Shown: positions 1 through 6,107 of the stretch, in pieces | Numbering within the stretch: position 1 is the first letter of the stretch | Layout: every line of letters begins with the position of its first letter | Notes under the pieces: generated by a model | Told to the model about the DNA's origin: nothing | The model's input: only the letters and a program-made list of their open reading frames with translations | The model's database searches: none | Source of the DNA: Bryobacterales bacterium | GTDB lineage: Bacteria; Acidobacteriota; Terriglobia; Bryobacterales; Bryobacteraceae | NCBI GenBank assembly: GCA_025456495.1 | Contig: JALOKO010000204.1 | Coordinates: 1-6,995, forward strand | Direction of reading: 5' to 3' | DNA length: 6,995 bases | Made by a program: the position numbers and the translations under genes

Positions 1-197
1 CACAGAAAGATGCTGAAAAAGGGCAGCATCCACTCAGGCATCGCGAATGGCAGCAGGGCCTCCAGCGAAGCCGGTACACCCAATGCATCGCGCTTCATCG
101 CCCAGCTCAGCAGCGCGTTGCCCCCAACCTGACAGACAATCACAATACAGGAAAGCAGCAGCGTCTTCACAGCAACGCGAGCCGGGACAGATGGCAT
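1..197 (-). CDS. Partial small DMT/EamA-like (SMR-type) membrane protein, 3' end outside window
   Basis: Reading the minus strand from the ATG at 197 gives 65 open codons to the window edge with no stop. The product is strongly hydrophobic: residues 11-24 (KTLLLSCIVIVCQV) look like a first membrane helix, followed by GGNALLSWAMKRDALG, and a second hydrophobic stretch begins near residue 56. An Asn a few residues before a Met-Lys pair after the first helix is the usual look of the drug/metabolite transporter superfamily, including short SMR/ArnE-like flippase subunits. The ATG lies 9 bases after the hpnJ stop and in the same frame, so the two are probably co-transcribed and perhaps translationally coupled. 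An AGGTG (202-198) directly abuts the ATG, too close for a normal ribosome site, so the exact start is uncertain; a GTG at 170 is possible. Family assignment is by appearance only; the substrate is unknown. Confidence 0.6.
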   Translation of the reverse strand, partial: MPSVPARVAVKTLLLSCIVIVCQVGGNALLSWAMKRDALGVPASLEALLPFAMPEWMLPFFSIFL

Positions 198-206
198 CAC
201 CTGAAA

Positions 207-1658
207 CTAATCCCCCGTCGCAGGCTGCGCCGCCCGCTGGTCCCGTACGAACTGCTGCCGCTTGCGGCGCAACGCCAGGTACTCGCGGGCTTCCTTCACC
301 AGTCGCCGCCGTTCGCTGGTGGAGAAGATGGCCTTGCGCACTACCCGCCAGACAGCACGTGGACGGAAATAGTATTCGCCATAGAAGCGCTCCACCCAAT
401 CGACCAGTTCCACACGGTCCAGATTCTCATAACTGATATTCGGCAATTGATGGCCTTGCTCATCCGTCATCGAATCGATGGTAATCAGTCCATTACTCTT
501 GACGTAGTCATAAAACTCAGTGCCCGGGTACGGATGGGCAATGGATACCTGAATCGTTTCCGTATCCAGTTCTTTCGCAAAATCAACAGTCCGCCGGATT
601 GATTCGCGCGTCTCACCCGGAAGCCCGACAATAAAGTCCCCGTGAATGGTCAATCCCAACTTATGCGCATTCTTGGTGAAGCGGCGGGCCATATCTAGGG
701 TGGCCCCCTTCTTGATGTTCTTCAGGATCTGCGCGTCCCCGCTCTCGTAGCCCACAATCATCAGGCGCGCGCCGGAATCTTTCATCGCCGCCAGCGTGTC
801 ATAGTCTGTGGTTACCCGCGACGTGCAACTCCAGGTCACGTTGGCCTTCTCTAACTTCTTACAAAGCTCAATCGTACGCTTCTTTTGATAATTGAACGTA
901 TCGTCGTCAAAGAAGATCTCCTGCAAACCCGGGAAATTCTCTTTGGCCCACATCACTTCATTCACCACATCATCCGCGCTCCGTAACCGCCAGCGGTGTC
1001 CTGAATGCGTCTGCGGCCATAAGCAGAAGGTACACATTGCTGGACAACCGCGCGAGGTATACAGCGAAATGAAGGGATGCTTCAGAAACGGTACGTTGTA
1101 GCGCGTGAAGTCCAGATCCCGCTTGTACACCTGGGTCACCCACGGCAGCGCGTCCAGGTCTTCGATGGCCGCCGCTGCGGGGTTGGAATGAAAACGTCCG
1201 TTTTCCAGCCAACTCACCCCGGCGATGTCACGCAACGGTTTCCCGTTCGCGAAGTCTACAATCGCGTGGTCAAACTCTTTGGCGCAGACAAAGTCAATGG
1301 CGCTGGAAACGCGCAGCGTGCGTTCCGGCTCCACCGTCACGGGGGGCCCCACAAAGGCCACCTTCAGCTTCGGATTTACATCCTTCATCATCCCGGCGAT
1401 GCGCGTATCCACATCAAAGCCCGGCGTGGACGTAAACAGCACCAGCAGCTCGAAGTCAGCGGCCATCTGCACCGTTTGTTCAATGGAAATCTTGTGCGGC
1501 GGCGCGTCCACAACCTTGCTGTCGGGCAGCATGCCCGCCGGGTAACACAGCCAAACCGGATACCAATAGGACTCAATCTCCCGCGTTGCGGGCCAGCGGG
1601 AACTGGCCCCTCCATCAAACCCCTCAAACGATGGCGGATTCAAGAACAGCGTTCGCAT
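207..1658 (-). CDS. hpnJ: Hopanoid biosynthesis-associated radical SAM protein HpnJ
   Basis: A 483-residue cobalamin-type radical SAM enzyme. HpnJ is known to be needed for the cyclitol ether head group of bacteriohopanepolyols, acting by ring contraction after HpnI (glycosyl transfer) and HpnK (deacetylation); it is a cytoplasmic or membrane-associated step in hopanoid tailoring. Residues 1-165 form the B12-binding-like N-terminal domain, with the HpnJ-type segment YWYPVWLCYPAG at 31-42. The iron-sulfur/SAM motif CxxxCxxC is C205, C209, C212 (RGCPAMCTFC). GYESGD (303-308) and FIVGLPGET (342-350) are typical of the radical SAM barrel, and HPYPGTEF (375-382) follows. Length is close to the usual ~470. 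The start is supported by AGGAG (plus-strand ctcct 1664-1668) five bases upstream of the ATG. The gene ends TAG at 207-209 and a membrane-protein ORF follows at once. The rest of the hopanoid cluster (shc, hpnH, hpnI, hpnK) is not in this window. Confidence 0.93.
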   Translation of the reverse strand: MRTLFLNPPSFEGFDGGASSRWPATREIESYWYPVWLCYPAGMLPDSKVVDAPPHKISIEQTVQMAADFELLVLFTSTPGFDVDTRIAGMMKDVNPKLKVAFVGPPVTVEPERTLRVSSAIDFVCAKEFDHAIVDFANGKPLRDIAGVSWLENGRFHSNPAAAAIEDLDALPWVTQVYKRDLDFTRYNVPFLKHPFISLYTSRGCPAMCTFCLWPQTHSGHRWRLRSADDVVNEVMWAKENFPGLQEIFFDDDTFNYQKKRTIELCKKLEKANVTWSCTSRVTTDYDTLAAMKDSGARLMIVGYESGDAQILKNIKKGATLDMARRFTKNAHKLGLTIHGDFIVGLPGETRESIRRTVDFAKELDTETIQVSIAHPYPGTEFYDYVKSNGLITIDSMTDEQGHQLPNISYENLDRVELVDWVERFYGEYYFRPRAVWRVVRKAIFSTSERRRLVKEAREYLALRRKRQQFVRDQRAAQPATGD

Positions 1659-1906
1659 CCCATCTCCTGTGTCTGCCGGTTAGACCGGGCTCGCTTACCT
1701 CACATTTCGCATGCGGCTCGCTGGCGGAGCCTGCCTGCTGGTAACCAGACGAATCCCTCAATTCCCATGGTACTGGATTCAGACACGCGCTTCCTTCTGT
1801 TGTCCGCCCAAGCACCAGCAACGCCCATGCGGGTTGTCCCCTCCCCGTCGAGAATTCATCGATTATTTACTTGACACGTCGAGTATTTACAGCAACAATC
1901 ACTGTT
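1659..1906. other. Divergent intergenic region between hpnJ and marR
   Basis: No convincing gene lies in these 248 bases. It must carry the promoters of both flanking genes. A small perfect hairpin, CCGGT-tag-ACCGG (1676-1688), falls in the hpnJ leader just upstream of its ribosome site. A second inverted repeat, GGCTC (1715-1719) with GAGCC (1727-1731), lies further up. GGCTCGCT occurs twice (1688-1695 and 1715-1722). I cannot assign a confident hpnJ promoter. The marR-side operator and promoter are listed separately. Short ORFs across this stretch show no family features. Confidence 0.5.
1864..1899 (+). promoter_or_regulatory. Candidate MarR operator overlapping the marR promoter
   Basis: TACTTGAC (1868-1875) and GTCGAGTA (1878-1885) form an inverted repeat around a central AC, with one mismatch out of eight, the size and layout expected for a MarR-dimer site. 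Its left arm runs into TTGACA (1871-1876), a consensus -35 box; 17 bases further on is AACAAT (1894-1899), a 4/6 match to a -10 box. TATTTAC occurs at 1864-1870 and again exactly 20 bases on (1884-1890). A related half site CGTCGAGAATT (1846-1856) matches CGTCGAGTATT (1877-1887) at 10 of 11 positions, 31 bases apart. The position implies autorepression of marR-yceI. That the neighbouring MarR protein binds here is inference. Confidence 0.6.
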
Positions 1907-2428
1907 GTGGCCACTACCCACACCGCTCTGCGGGACGAAATCCAGCAGACTCGTCCCTTTCACAGTGACCGGGAGGAGCTTGTGCTGGCCGTCCTTCGTA
2001 CGGCTGACCATCTGCGTGGTTGGATTGGAAGCGTCCTGCAGCCCTTTGGACTGACCATGCAACAGTACAACGTCCTGCGCATCCTGCGCGGAGCAGGGGA
2101 AGGCGGCTTGCCCACACTAGCCATCGCGGACCGCATGATTGAGCGCGCTCCGGGAATAACCCGCCTCCTTGACCGCATGGAAGTGCATGGCTGGGCTTGT
2201 CGCCTCCGCTGCAGGAAAGACCGGCGAGTGGTCTACGCCAGCATCACCCCGCAAGGCCGTCTGCTGCTTGACCGGATTGAAGGACCTCTACATACGGCCA
2301 CGCTATCGGGCATCCCCGAAGTGCCCCATCACGATCTGCGCCGTTTCCTTGACCTGCTTGCCGACGTACGGCAAGTCACCGCCCGCCCCTTGGTTCCGGA
2401 CAGCAACAACCAACCCGGAACCCGTTAG
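1907..2428 (+). CDS. MarR-family transcriptional regulator
   Basis: A 173-residue winged helix-turn-helix regulator when started at GTG 1907. The dimerisation helix (about 20-45, EELVLAVLRTADHLRGWI) leads into QYNVLRILRGAG (53-64). The HTH spans about 68-92 (TLAIADRMIERAPGITRLLDRME), and the wing carries the conserved RKDRRVVYASITPQG (103-117). The family usually binds a palindromic site as a dimer and releases it on ligand or oxidant binding. The frame is open back to a TTG at 1871, but that TTG is the first half of a TTGACA box inside an inverted repeat, so I prefer GTG 1907. No Shine-Dalgarno precedes 1907, and the predicted transcription start falls at about 1906, so the mRNA may be leaderless. 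Residues beyond about 155 look like an unstructured tail. The yceI start follows 31 bases after the stop, which suggests one transcript. The ligand is unknown. Confidence 0.85.
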   Translation: MATTHTALRDEIQQTRPFHSDREELVLAVLRTADHLRGWIGSVLQPFGLTMQQYNVLRILRGAGEGGLPTLAIADRMIERAPGITRLLDRMEVHGWACRLRCRKDRRVVYASITPQGRLLLDRIEGPLHTATLSGIPEVPHHDLRRFLDLLADVRQVTARPLVPDSNNQPGTR

Positions 2429-2446
2429 ATTTCTAAACACTTCCCC

Positions 2447-2453
2447 AAAGGAG
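2447..2453 (+). promoter_or_regulatory. Ribosome binding site that fixes the yceI start
   Basis: AAAGGAG lies six bases before the ATG at 2460. The same frame is open much further upstream (to 2169), but that extension runs through the marR gene in another frame and has no family features. This site together with the signal peptide starting at 2460 decides the start. Confidence 0.85.
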
Positions 2454-2459
2454 ATTCCA

Positions 2460-3047
2460 ATGTTTCGATTCCTGAACACCCTCATGCTCACCTCCGTGCT
2501 TGCCGTGGGCGCCCTGGCGGCGGACTACAAGATTGACCCCGCACATTCCAGCGCCAATTTCTCAGTCACCCACATGGGCCTGAGTAAGGTGCGCGGTGGT
2601 TTTGGCAACGTGCAGGGCATCGTTTCCTATGACCCCGCAAATCTCGCGGCAACCAAAGTGGAGGCCACTGTGGATGTGTCCACGGTCAGCACAAACGACC
2701 CCAAGCGGGATGGCCACCTGAAGAGCCCCGACTTCTTCGAAGCCGAAAAGTTCCCCACCATGAAGTTCGTCTCCAGCAAAGTGGAAAAGGCGGGCAACGG
2801 ACTGAAGGTCACCGGAGACCTGACCATCAAGGGCGTCACCAAGCAAGCGGTGCTCAACATTGACGGCCCTACGGATGAAATCAAGGACATGCGCGGCATG
2901 AAGCGCAGGGCCGCCGCCGCCACCACGCGCATCAACCGCAAGGACTTCGGCATCACCTTCAACCGCGTCCTGGATACCGGCGGCCTGATGATCTCAGACG
3001 AGGTGGACATCACCATTGATATCCAATTCGCCGCGGCAGCGCAGTAG
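2460..3047 (+). CDS. Secreted YceI-family lipid-binding protein
   Basis: A 195-residue protein starting at ATG 2460. Residues 1-20 (MFRFLNTLMLTSVLAVGALA) form a signal peptide, with cleavage likely at ALA/A-DYK, so the mature protein is expected in the periplasm. The mature N-terminus DYKIDPAHSSANFSVTHMG is the family hallmark. PKRDGHLKSPDFF (81-93), FPTMKF (98-103), TGDLTIKGVTK (118-128) and INRKDFGITFN (158-168) follow in the order expected for the YceI lipocalin-like barrel. Structures of the family show a bound polyisoprenoid chain in the barrel, and the E. coli member is stress-induced. Length is typical. It sits just behind marR and is probably controlled by it. Divergent placement beside hpnJ, an enzyme of another polycyclic isoprenoid lipid, is suggestive but not evidence of a shared role. 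Confidence 0.92.
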   Translation: MFRFLNTLMLTSVLAVGALAADYKIDPAHSSANFSVTHMGLSKVRGGFGNVQGIVSYDPANLAATKVEATVDVSTVSTNDPKRDGHLKSPDFFEAEKFPTMKFVSSKVEKAGNGLKVTGDLTIKGVTKQAVLNIDGPTDEIKDMRGMKRRAAAATTRINRKDFGITFNRVLDTGGLMISDEVDITIDIQFAAAAQ

Positions 3048-3092
3048 CCCAGGCGCAACCAACTCCCACGGTAGCCGCACCGCTCTGGTCGC

Positions 3093-3124
3093 CATTTATT
3101 GGGGACGTCATCTATTGGGGACGC
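3093..3124. repeat. Two tandem copies of a 16-base unit
   Basis: CATTTATTGGGGACGT (3093-3108) is followed directly by CATCTATTGGGGACGC (3109-3124), matching at 14 of 16 positions. TTGGGGAC-type words are common in REP-like repeats linked to RAYT (Y1 transposase) families. That link rests on my memory of the motif, and no transposase gene is visible here. Confidence 0.7.
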
Positions 3125-3167
3125 ATCCCGAAACCGTTGTCCGCCCCGCATCGGCTTCGCCCCAAAC

Positions 3168-3230
3168 GTCTTGGCTTGCTTGATGGCCGTCTTGGCGTGC
3201 TTGATGGCCGTCCTGGCTCGCTGGATGCTT
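3168..3230. repeat. Three tandem copies of a 21-base unit
   Basis: Units at 3168-3188, 3189-3209 and 3210-3230. The first two differ at one position (GTCTTGGCTTGCTTGATGGC against GTCTTGGCGTGCTTGATGGC, each ending in a further C). The third is diverged. The period is a multiple of three, so a short ORF would be kept open across it by chance on either strand. Confidence 0.8.
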
Positions 3231-3280
3231 GGCGGTGCGGGGTGTTCTGGCGCCATCCAGTACGCCATCGCGATCGCGGC

Positions 3281-3299
3281 TGGACAGGCACCCTGTCCA
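3281..3299. repeat. Perfect 8-bp hairpin
   Basis: TGGACAGG (3281-3288), loop CAC, CCTGTCCA (3292-3299). No T-run follows on either side, so it is not a classic terminator. It may be a REP-like or mobile-element end structure, or a leader structure for the gene starting at 3416. Confidence 0.6.
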
Positions 3300-3415
3300 C
3301 CGTGATACCCTATTATCTTGATCGGGAATCGCATCATTCGCGTTTCCCACGGCTGCTCCCCCGTTCGGAGTCACCGGGATCTCCCAGACTGCATCCCATT
3401 CGGTGAGAGGATCTT

Positions 3416-4705
3416 ATGTCATCCAGTAGCCCTCGTCCTCGTCTCGGCGGCCTCTCTTGTTCGTCGCTCTGGCTCCGCTTCGGATTCCTGGAAGCCGTAC
3501 TGGTAGTGATGATCCTGGCAATCTTCTGCCTGGTAGCGTGCCAGAAAGCGCCCGACCCCATCGTGGGCCTCTGGCAGGCAGAGTTGGAAAACGGCGAGGC
3601 GCCCCTCATCGGCTTTGTCCTGGACGTGACCCGCGAAGGCGATGTCGTCCGCGGAGCTTTGGTGAACGGGCCCGACCGCGAAGAGGCCACCTCCGGCAGC
3701 TTCGATGGCAAGACCCTCACGTTGAAGTTCGATTTCTATGACGCTGAGCTGACGGCGGAACTCGCGGACGGCAAGCTGCAGGGTGCGTTCTCCCGGCAGC
3801 GGGGCAAGAGCGTCACCGCGCGGAAGTTCAGCGCTTCCCGAAACCTTCCCACCTACGCGCCCACCACCCAAGGACCTGACCTCAGTGGCGATTGGATCCT
3901 CAAGGTGGGCGAGGGCGTCGAGCAGCGCATCTGGAGCGCCACCCTTCGTCAGGAAGGCGAAAAGCTGGGCGGAACGGTCATCCCCATCAGCGGGGACTGG
4001 GGCAACCTCACCGGCTATGTGAAGGACGGAAAGCTCTACCTAAGCCGTTTCGACGGTATCCGCGGTCTGCTGTGGACTGCGGACGTCGCCAGTGACGGCA
4101 CCCTTGTCGGCAAGTTTGGCGCTGAGCGCAAAGTGGTGGCCGAGCGCCTGGACAAGGCCGTCGCCCAAGGCGCCAAGCCGCAGGACCCCGGCGCCTACAC
4201 CTCCGTCAAGGACCCCGCCGAACCCTTCCGCTTTGAGGGTCTTGACCTCAACCAGCAGAAGGTCGCTTCCACTGACAGCCGCTTTGCCGGAAAGGTGGTG
4301 CTGGTGACCATCACGGGAACCTGGTGCCCCAACTGTCACGATGAAGCGCCCGTGCTGGTTGACCTATACCGCAAGTACAAGGACCAGGGCCTGGAGATTG
4401 TCAGCCTCGCCTACGAATATACGGGCAACGTGGAGCGCGACCTGGAACTGTTACGCATCTACGCCAAGCGGCACTCGATTGACTTCCCGTTGCTGCTGGC
4501 GGGCACCACGGAACCCGGCGAGATCGCGCGCACCCTGCCGCAACTGGTGAATTTCGGCGCTTATCCCACCACCATCTACGTCAACCGCGAAGGCAAGGTG
4601 GACTACATCCACGCTGGCTTCGAAAGCAAAGTCACCGGCGAGCGCCACACGAAGCTGGTTGCCGAAATCGAACACCGCGTGCAGCAACTCCTGGCCGCAA
4701 AGTAG
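3416..4705 (+). CDS. TlpA-like thiol-disulfide oxidoreductase lipoprotein
   Basis: A 429-residue envelope protein. Residues 24-41 are hydrophobic and end in the lipobox LVAC with C42 as the likely lipidated cysteine, so it is probably anchored in a membrane facing the periplasm. Residues about 43-250 are beta-rich and look like two copies of one module: GLWQAEL (51-57) and GDWILKV (158-164) begin them, and DGKTLTLKFD (97-106) and DGKLYLSRFD (204-213) align. Residues about 265-429 form a thioredoxin/TlpA domain with GTWCPNC (301-307), redox cysteines C304 and C307, and the cis-proline in AYPTTIYV at P384. The family reduces or exchanges disulfides in periplasmic substrates, for example in cytochrome c maturation or stress repair; the partner here is unknown. 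AGAGG (3406-3410) five bases before the ATG supports the start. It stands alone, after a long intergenic gap. Confidence 0.9.
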   Translation: MSSSSPRPRLGGLSCSSLWLRFGFLEAVLVVMILAIFCLVACQKAPDPIVGLWQAELENGEAPLIGFVLDVTREGDVVRGALVNGPDREEATSGSFDGKTLTLKFDFYDAELTAELADGKLQGAFSRQRGKSVTARKFSASRNLPTYAPTTQGPDLSGDWILKVGEGVEQRIWSATLRQEGEKLGGTVIPISGDWGNLTGYVKDGKLYLSRFDGIRGLLWTADVASDGTLVGKFGAERKVVAERLDKAVAQGAKPQDPGAYTSVKDPAEPFRFEGLDLNQQKVASTDSRFAGKVVLVTITGTWCPNCHDEAPVLVDLYRKYKDQGLEIVSLAYEYTGNVERDLELLRIYAKRHSIDFPLLLAGTTEPGEIARTLPQLVNFGAYPTTIYVNREGKVDYIHAGFESKVTGERHTKLVAEIEHRVQQLLAAK

Positions 4706-4719
4706 CTGGAGCGGCCAGC
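4705..4719 (+). terminator. Weak hairpin after the TlpA-like gene
   Basis: GCTGG (4705-4709), loop AGCGG, CCAGC (4715-4719) starts at the last base of the stop codon. There is no T-run afterwards, so termination by this structure alone is doubtful. Confidence 0.25.
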
Positions 4720-4776
4720 GGTCCTTCGAGCTAAGATTGAGGTGAGATCAGTTGGATACATTCACGTGGGAGGGCT

Positions 4777-5470
4777 ATGCATGTGCTGATAGATGGAATA
4801 GATATCGCTGTCCTTTCGTCCCCCCGTACTGTATCGAAGCTTTATGAATCGCGATGCAGCGATGTGCCGACAGAGCATGGAGTATACGATACCACTAACC
4901 TTCCTTAGGGAAAGCACTGCGGGCTGGTTTAAGGGCATTAACCCTTCGTATCCCTGGGTCGAGCTTGCCCCCAATTGGGTGAAGAACGTTGGTATCGTGT
5001 ACATAGGCAAGGCTGGTGGTTCGCGAGGACTTCGTCAGAGAATCAAGCAGCTCATTGACTTTGCGTACGGTAAGCCAATTGGTCACCGTGGTGGTAGGAT
5101 GTTGTGGCATCTCTCTGACTGGACTGATCTTACAATCCAATGGTGGATCTGCGAGCCTGGCGCAGCAGATGCATTGGAATCCCAGCTGATCGATAAATTC
5201 CGCTCCGTACACGGAATGCGACCGTTTGCGAATATGAATAAACAAATAACTATTCATAGCGCACGCCAGGTAAAGGATTCTCATGCTATTTTTCGAAGGC
5301 GTTTGGACTGCCAGTCCACCGCAGAGCTCCCTCATTGGCGTCATAGTCAATTCCCGGAACTTGCGAAAGAATCAGGCAAATTCCGGATGAAGCTCGGCCT
5401 GGGTACTCGTTGTTCATCCAGCTTCGCAACACCTTTCCTTCAGCTATCAACCCGTCAACCGTCGACCTGA
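4777..5470 (+). pseudogene. Broken GIY-YIG nuclease-like gene (frameshifted; longest ORF 4844-5470)
   Basis: The GIY-YIG fold is a small metal-dependent nuclease domain found in repair, restriction and homing enzymes. In the frame opened by ATG 4844, residues 51-57 are IVYIGKA, then LRQRIKQL (63-70), GKPIGHRGGRMLWHL (76-90) and ALESQLIDKF (110-119) with the expected catalytic Glu E112, and PFAN (127-130) with the expected Asn. The first half-motif is missing from this frame. It appears as HGVY at 4876-4887 in the frame of another ORF that starts at ATG 4777, preceded by GGGAGGG (4768-4774), and stops at TAG 4906-4908. I infer that the gene began at 4777 and has lost its frame between 4888 and about 4898, probably by a small deletion. 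Beyond PFAN the frame runs on for about 75 residues without family features, overlapping the convergent nuclease gene by 185 bases, so the native stop also seems lost. Lower G+C than its left neighbours suggests acquisition. Confidence 0.7.
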
Positions 5471-5984
5471 AGATTTCAATCTGAATGTGTTGCTCTTTGT
5501 TGTTGGATGTCAAACGATTCAAACCACTCCAATCCACATGGAGGATCTTGTTGGCTTTACCGTTCCCACGCTCCAGGGTTTTTCCTGCAAGTGGCATGAT
5601 GGAATTCATCCAGATCGCGTCGAATACTGACGTTCCTTTAGTCTGCGGAGAAATCGTTGATGGGGAAATCGCTGGCAGGACAATAATCTCGATCTTCAAC
5701 TTCTCGGCAACTTGCCACGCATCAGGCAACAATCGTCCATCCGTGACGAGTGCAGCGCTTGTGCAATCGAAGTAATGCATCGCTCCACATAGATTCATAA
5801 TCATCTGGCGGTTGACTGATCTTCCACCATTTCCATACATTTTCGCTTGGACTGCGATGACCTCACTCCCCCGCTTGGCAAAACAATCTACTCCGTAGTC
5901 GTTAGAATAGCTGGTCAATTGAACCTGATACCCTTTTTAGCGGAAGTACTCAGCGACCATTTCTTCGTATTGGCGTGGCATCAT
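5286..5984 (-). pseudogene. Mrr-like restriction endonuclease gene with in-frame TAA (longest ORF 5286-5918)
   Basis: Read from ATG 5984, the frame starts MMPRQYEEMVAEYFR, meets TAA at 5937-5939 as codon 16, then continues KGYQVQLTSYSNDYGVD to the stop at 5286, a total of 233 codons before the stop. The joined N-terminus is that of an Mrr catalytic domain: a helix with conserved Glu (YEE), then Gly-Tyr, D33 in DYGVD, and Q46-x-K48 in AVQAK, the usual D-(Q/E)xK active site; AALVTDGRLLPDAWQVAEK follows. The C-terminal part (about 110-233, with MPLAGKT, HVDWSGLNRLTS and RASSGICLILSQVPG) resembles the DNA-binding domain attached to such nucleases. A protein started at TTG 5918 would lack the Glu-bearing helix. 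Mrr relatives cut modified or foreign DNA. No ribosome site precedes 5984. The palindrome TTGTACAA (5993-6000) lies just upstream. A nonsense mutation is the simplest reading; sequencing error is possible. Confidence 0.8.
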
Positions 5985-6107
5985 GTCGAGAATTGTACAA
6001 CCTTGCGAGACAGTTCACTGCGGAAGTTCCCCACCCTCACGTCACCCCCAGCCGCCCGCTGGTCTTCCATCACCACGGCATCCCTGGCTATGCGAAAGTG
6101 AAGGCAG

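Larger units (their letters stand above)
3048..3415. other. Repeat-bearing intergenic region between yceI and the TlpA-like gene
   Basis: I find no convincing gene in these 368 bases. Several short ORFs cross it in both strands, but none has a ribosome site or family features, and the longest minus-strand one runs antisense through yceI. It holds a 16-base tandem duplication (3093-3124), a threefold 21-base repeat (3168-3230), a perfect hairpin (3281-3299) and the 10-base palindrome CGCGATCGCG (3269-3278). TATTAT at 3311-3316 could be a -10 box for the downstream gene, but no matching -35 is present. No rho-independent terminator for yceI is visible. Confidence 0.6.

Noticed and set aside
34..399. 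Minus-strand ORF of 121 codons across the hpnJ tail and the downstream gene start
   Set aside because: It overlaps the well-supported hpnJ C-terminus in another frame and has no family features.
1077..1874. Plus-strand ORF of 265 codons antisense to hpnJ
   Set aside because: Arg/His-rich shadow of the hpnJ reading frame, with no ribosome site or recognisable domain.
1871..1906. TTG start for marR giving 12 extra residues
   Set aside because: The TTG is the start of TTGACA inside an inverted repeat, and there is no ribosome site; GTG 1907 fits the family length better.
2169..2459. N-terminal extension of the yceI frame into marR
   Set aside because: The extension is out-of-frame marR sequence. 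A strong ribosome site and signal peptide fix the start at 2460.
3270..3277. GCGATCGC, the cyanobacterial HIP1 octamer
   Set aside because: A single copy in a GC-rich window is expected by chance, and nothing else suggests a cyanobacterium.
2627..3337. Minus-strand ORF of 236 codons
   Set aside because: Mostly antisense to yceI; its remaining part is kept open by the 21-base repeat, whose period is divisible by three.
4900..4909. Programmed +1 frameshift at CTT CCT TAG G, by analogy with the RF2 site
   Set aside because: The resulting product would skip the TFL residues that fit the domain, and there is no upstream stimulatory ribosome site at the right distance. Gene decay is simpler, given the broken neighbour.
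5981..6070. 29-codon minus-strand ORF whose TGA overlaps the ATG of the Mrr-like gene (ATGA)
   Set aside because: No ribosome site or family match, and the overlap can arise by chance. Kept only as a note, since a coupled leader peptide cannot be excluded.
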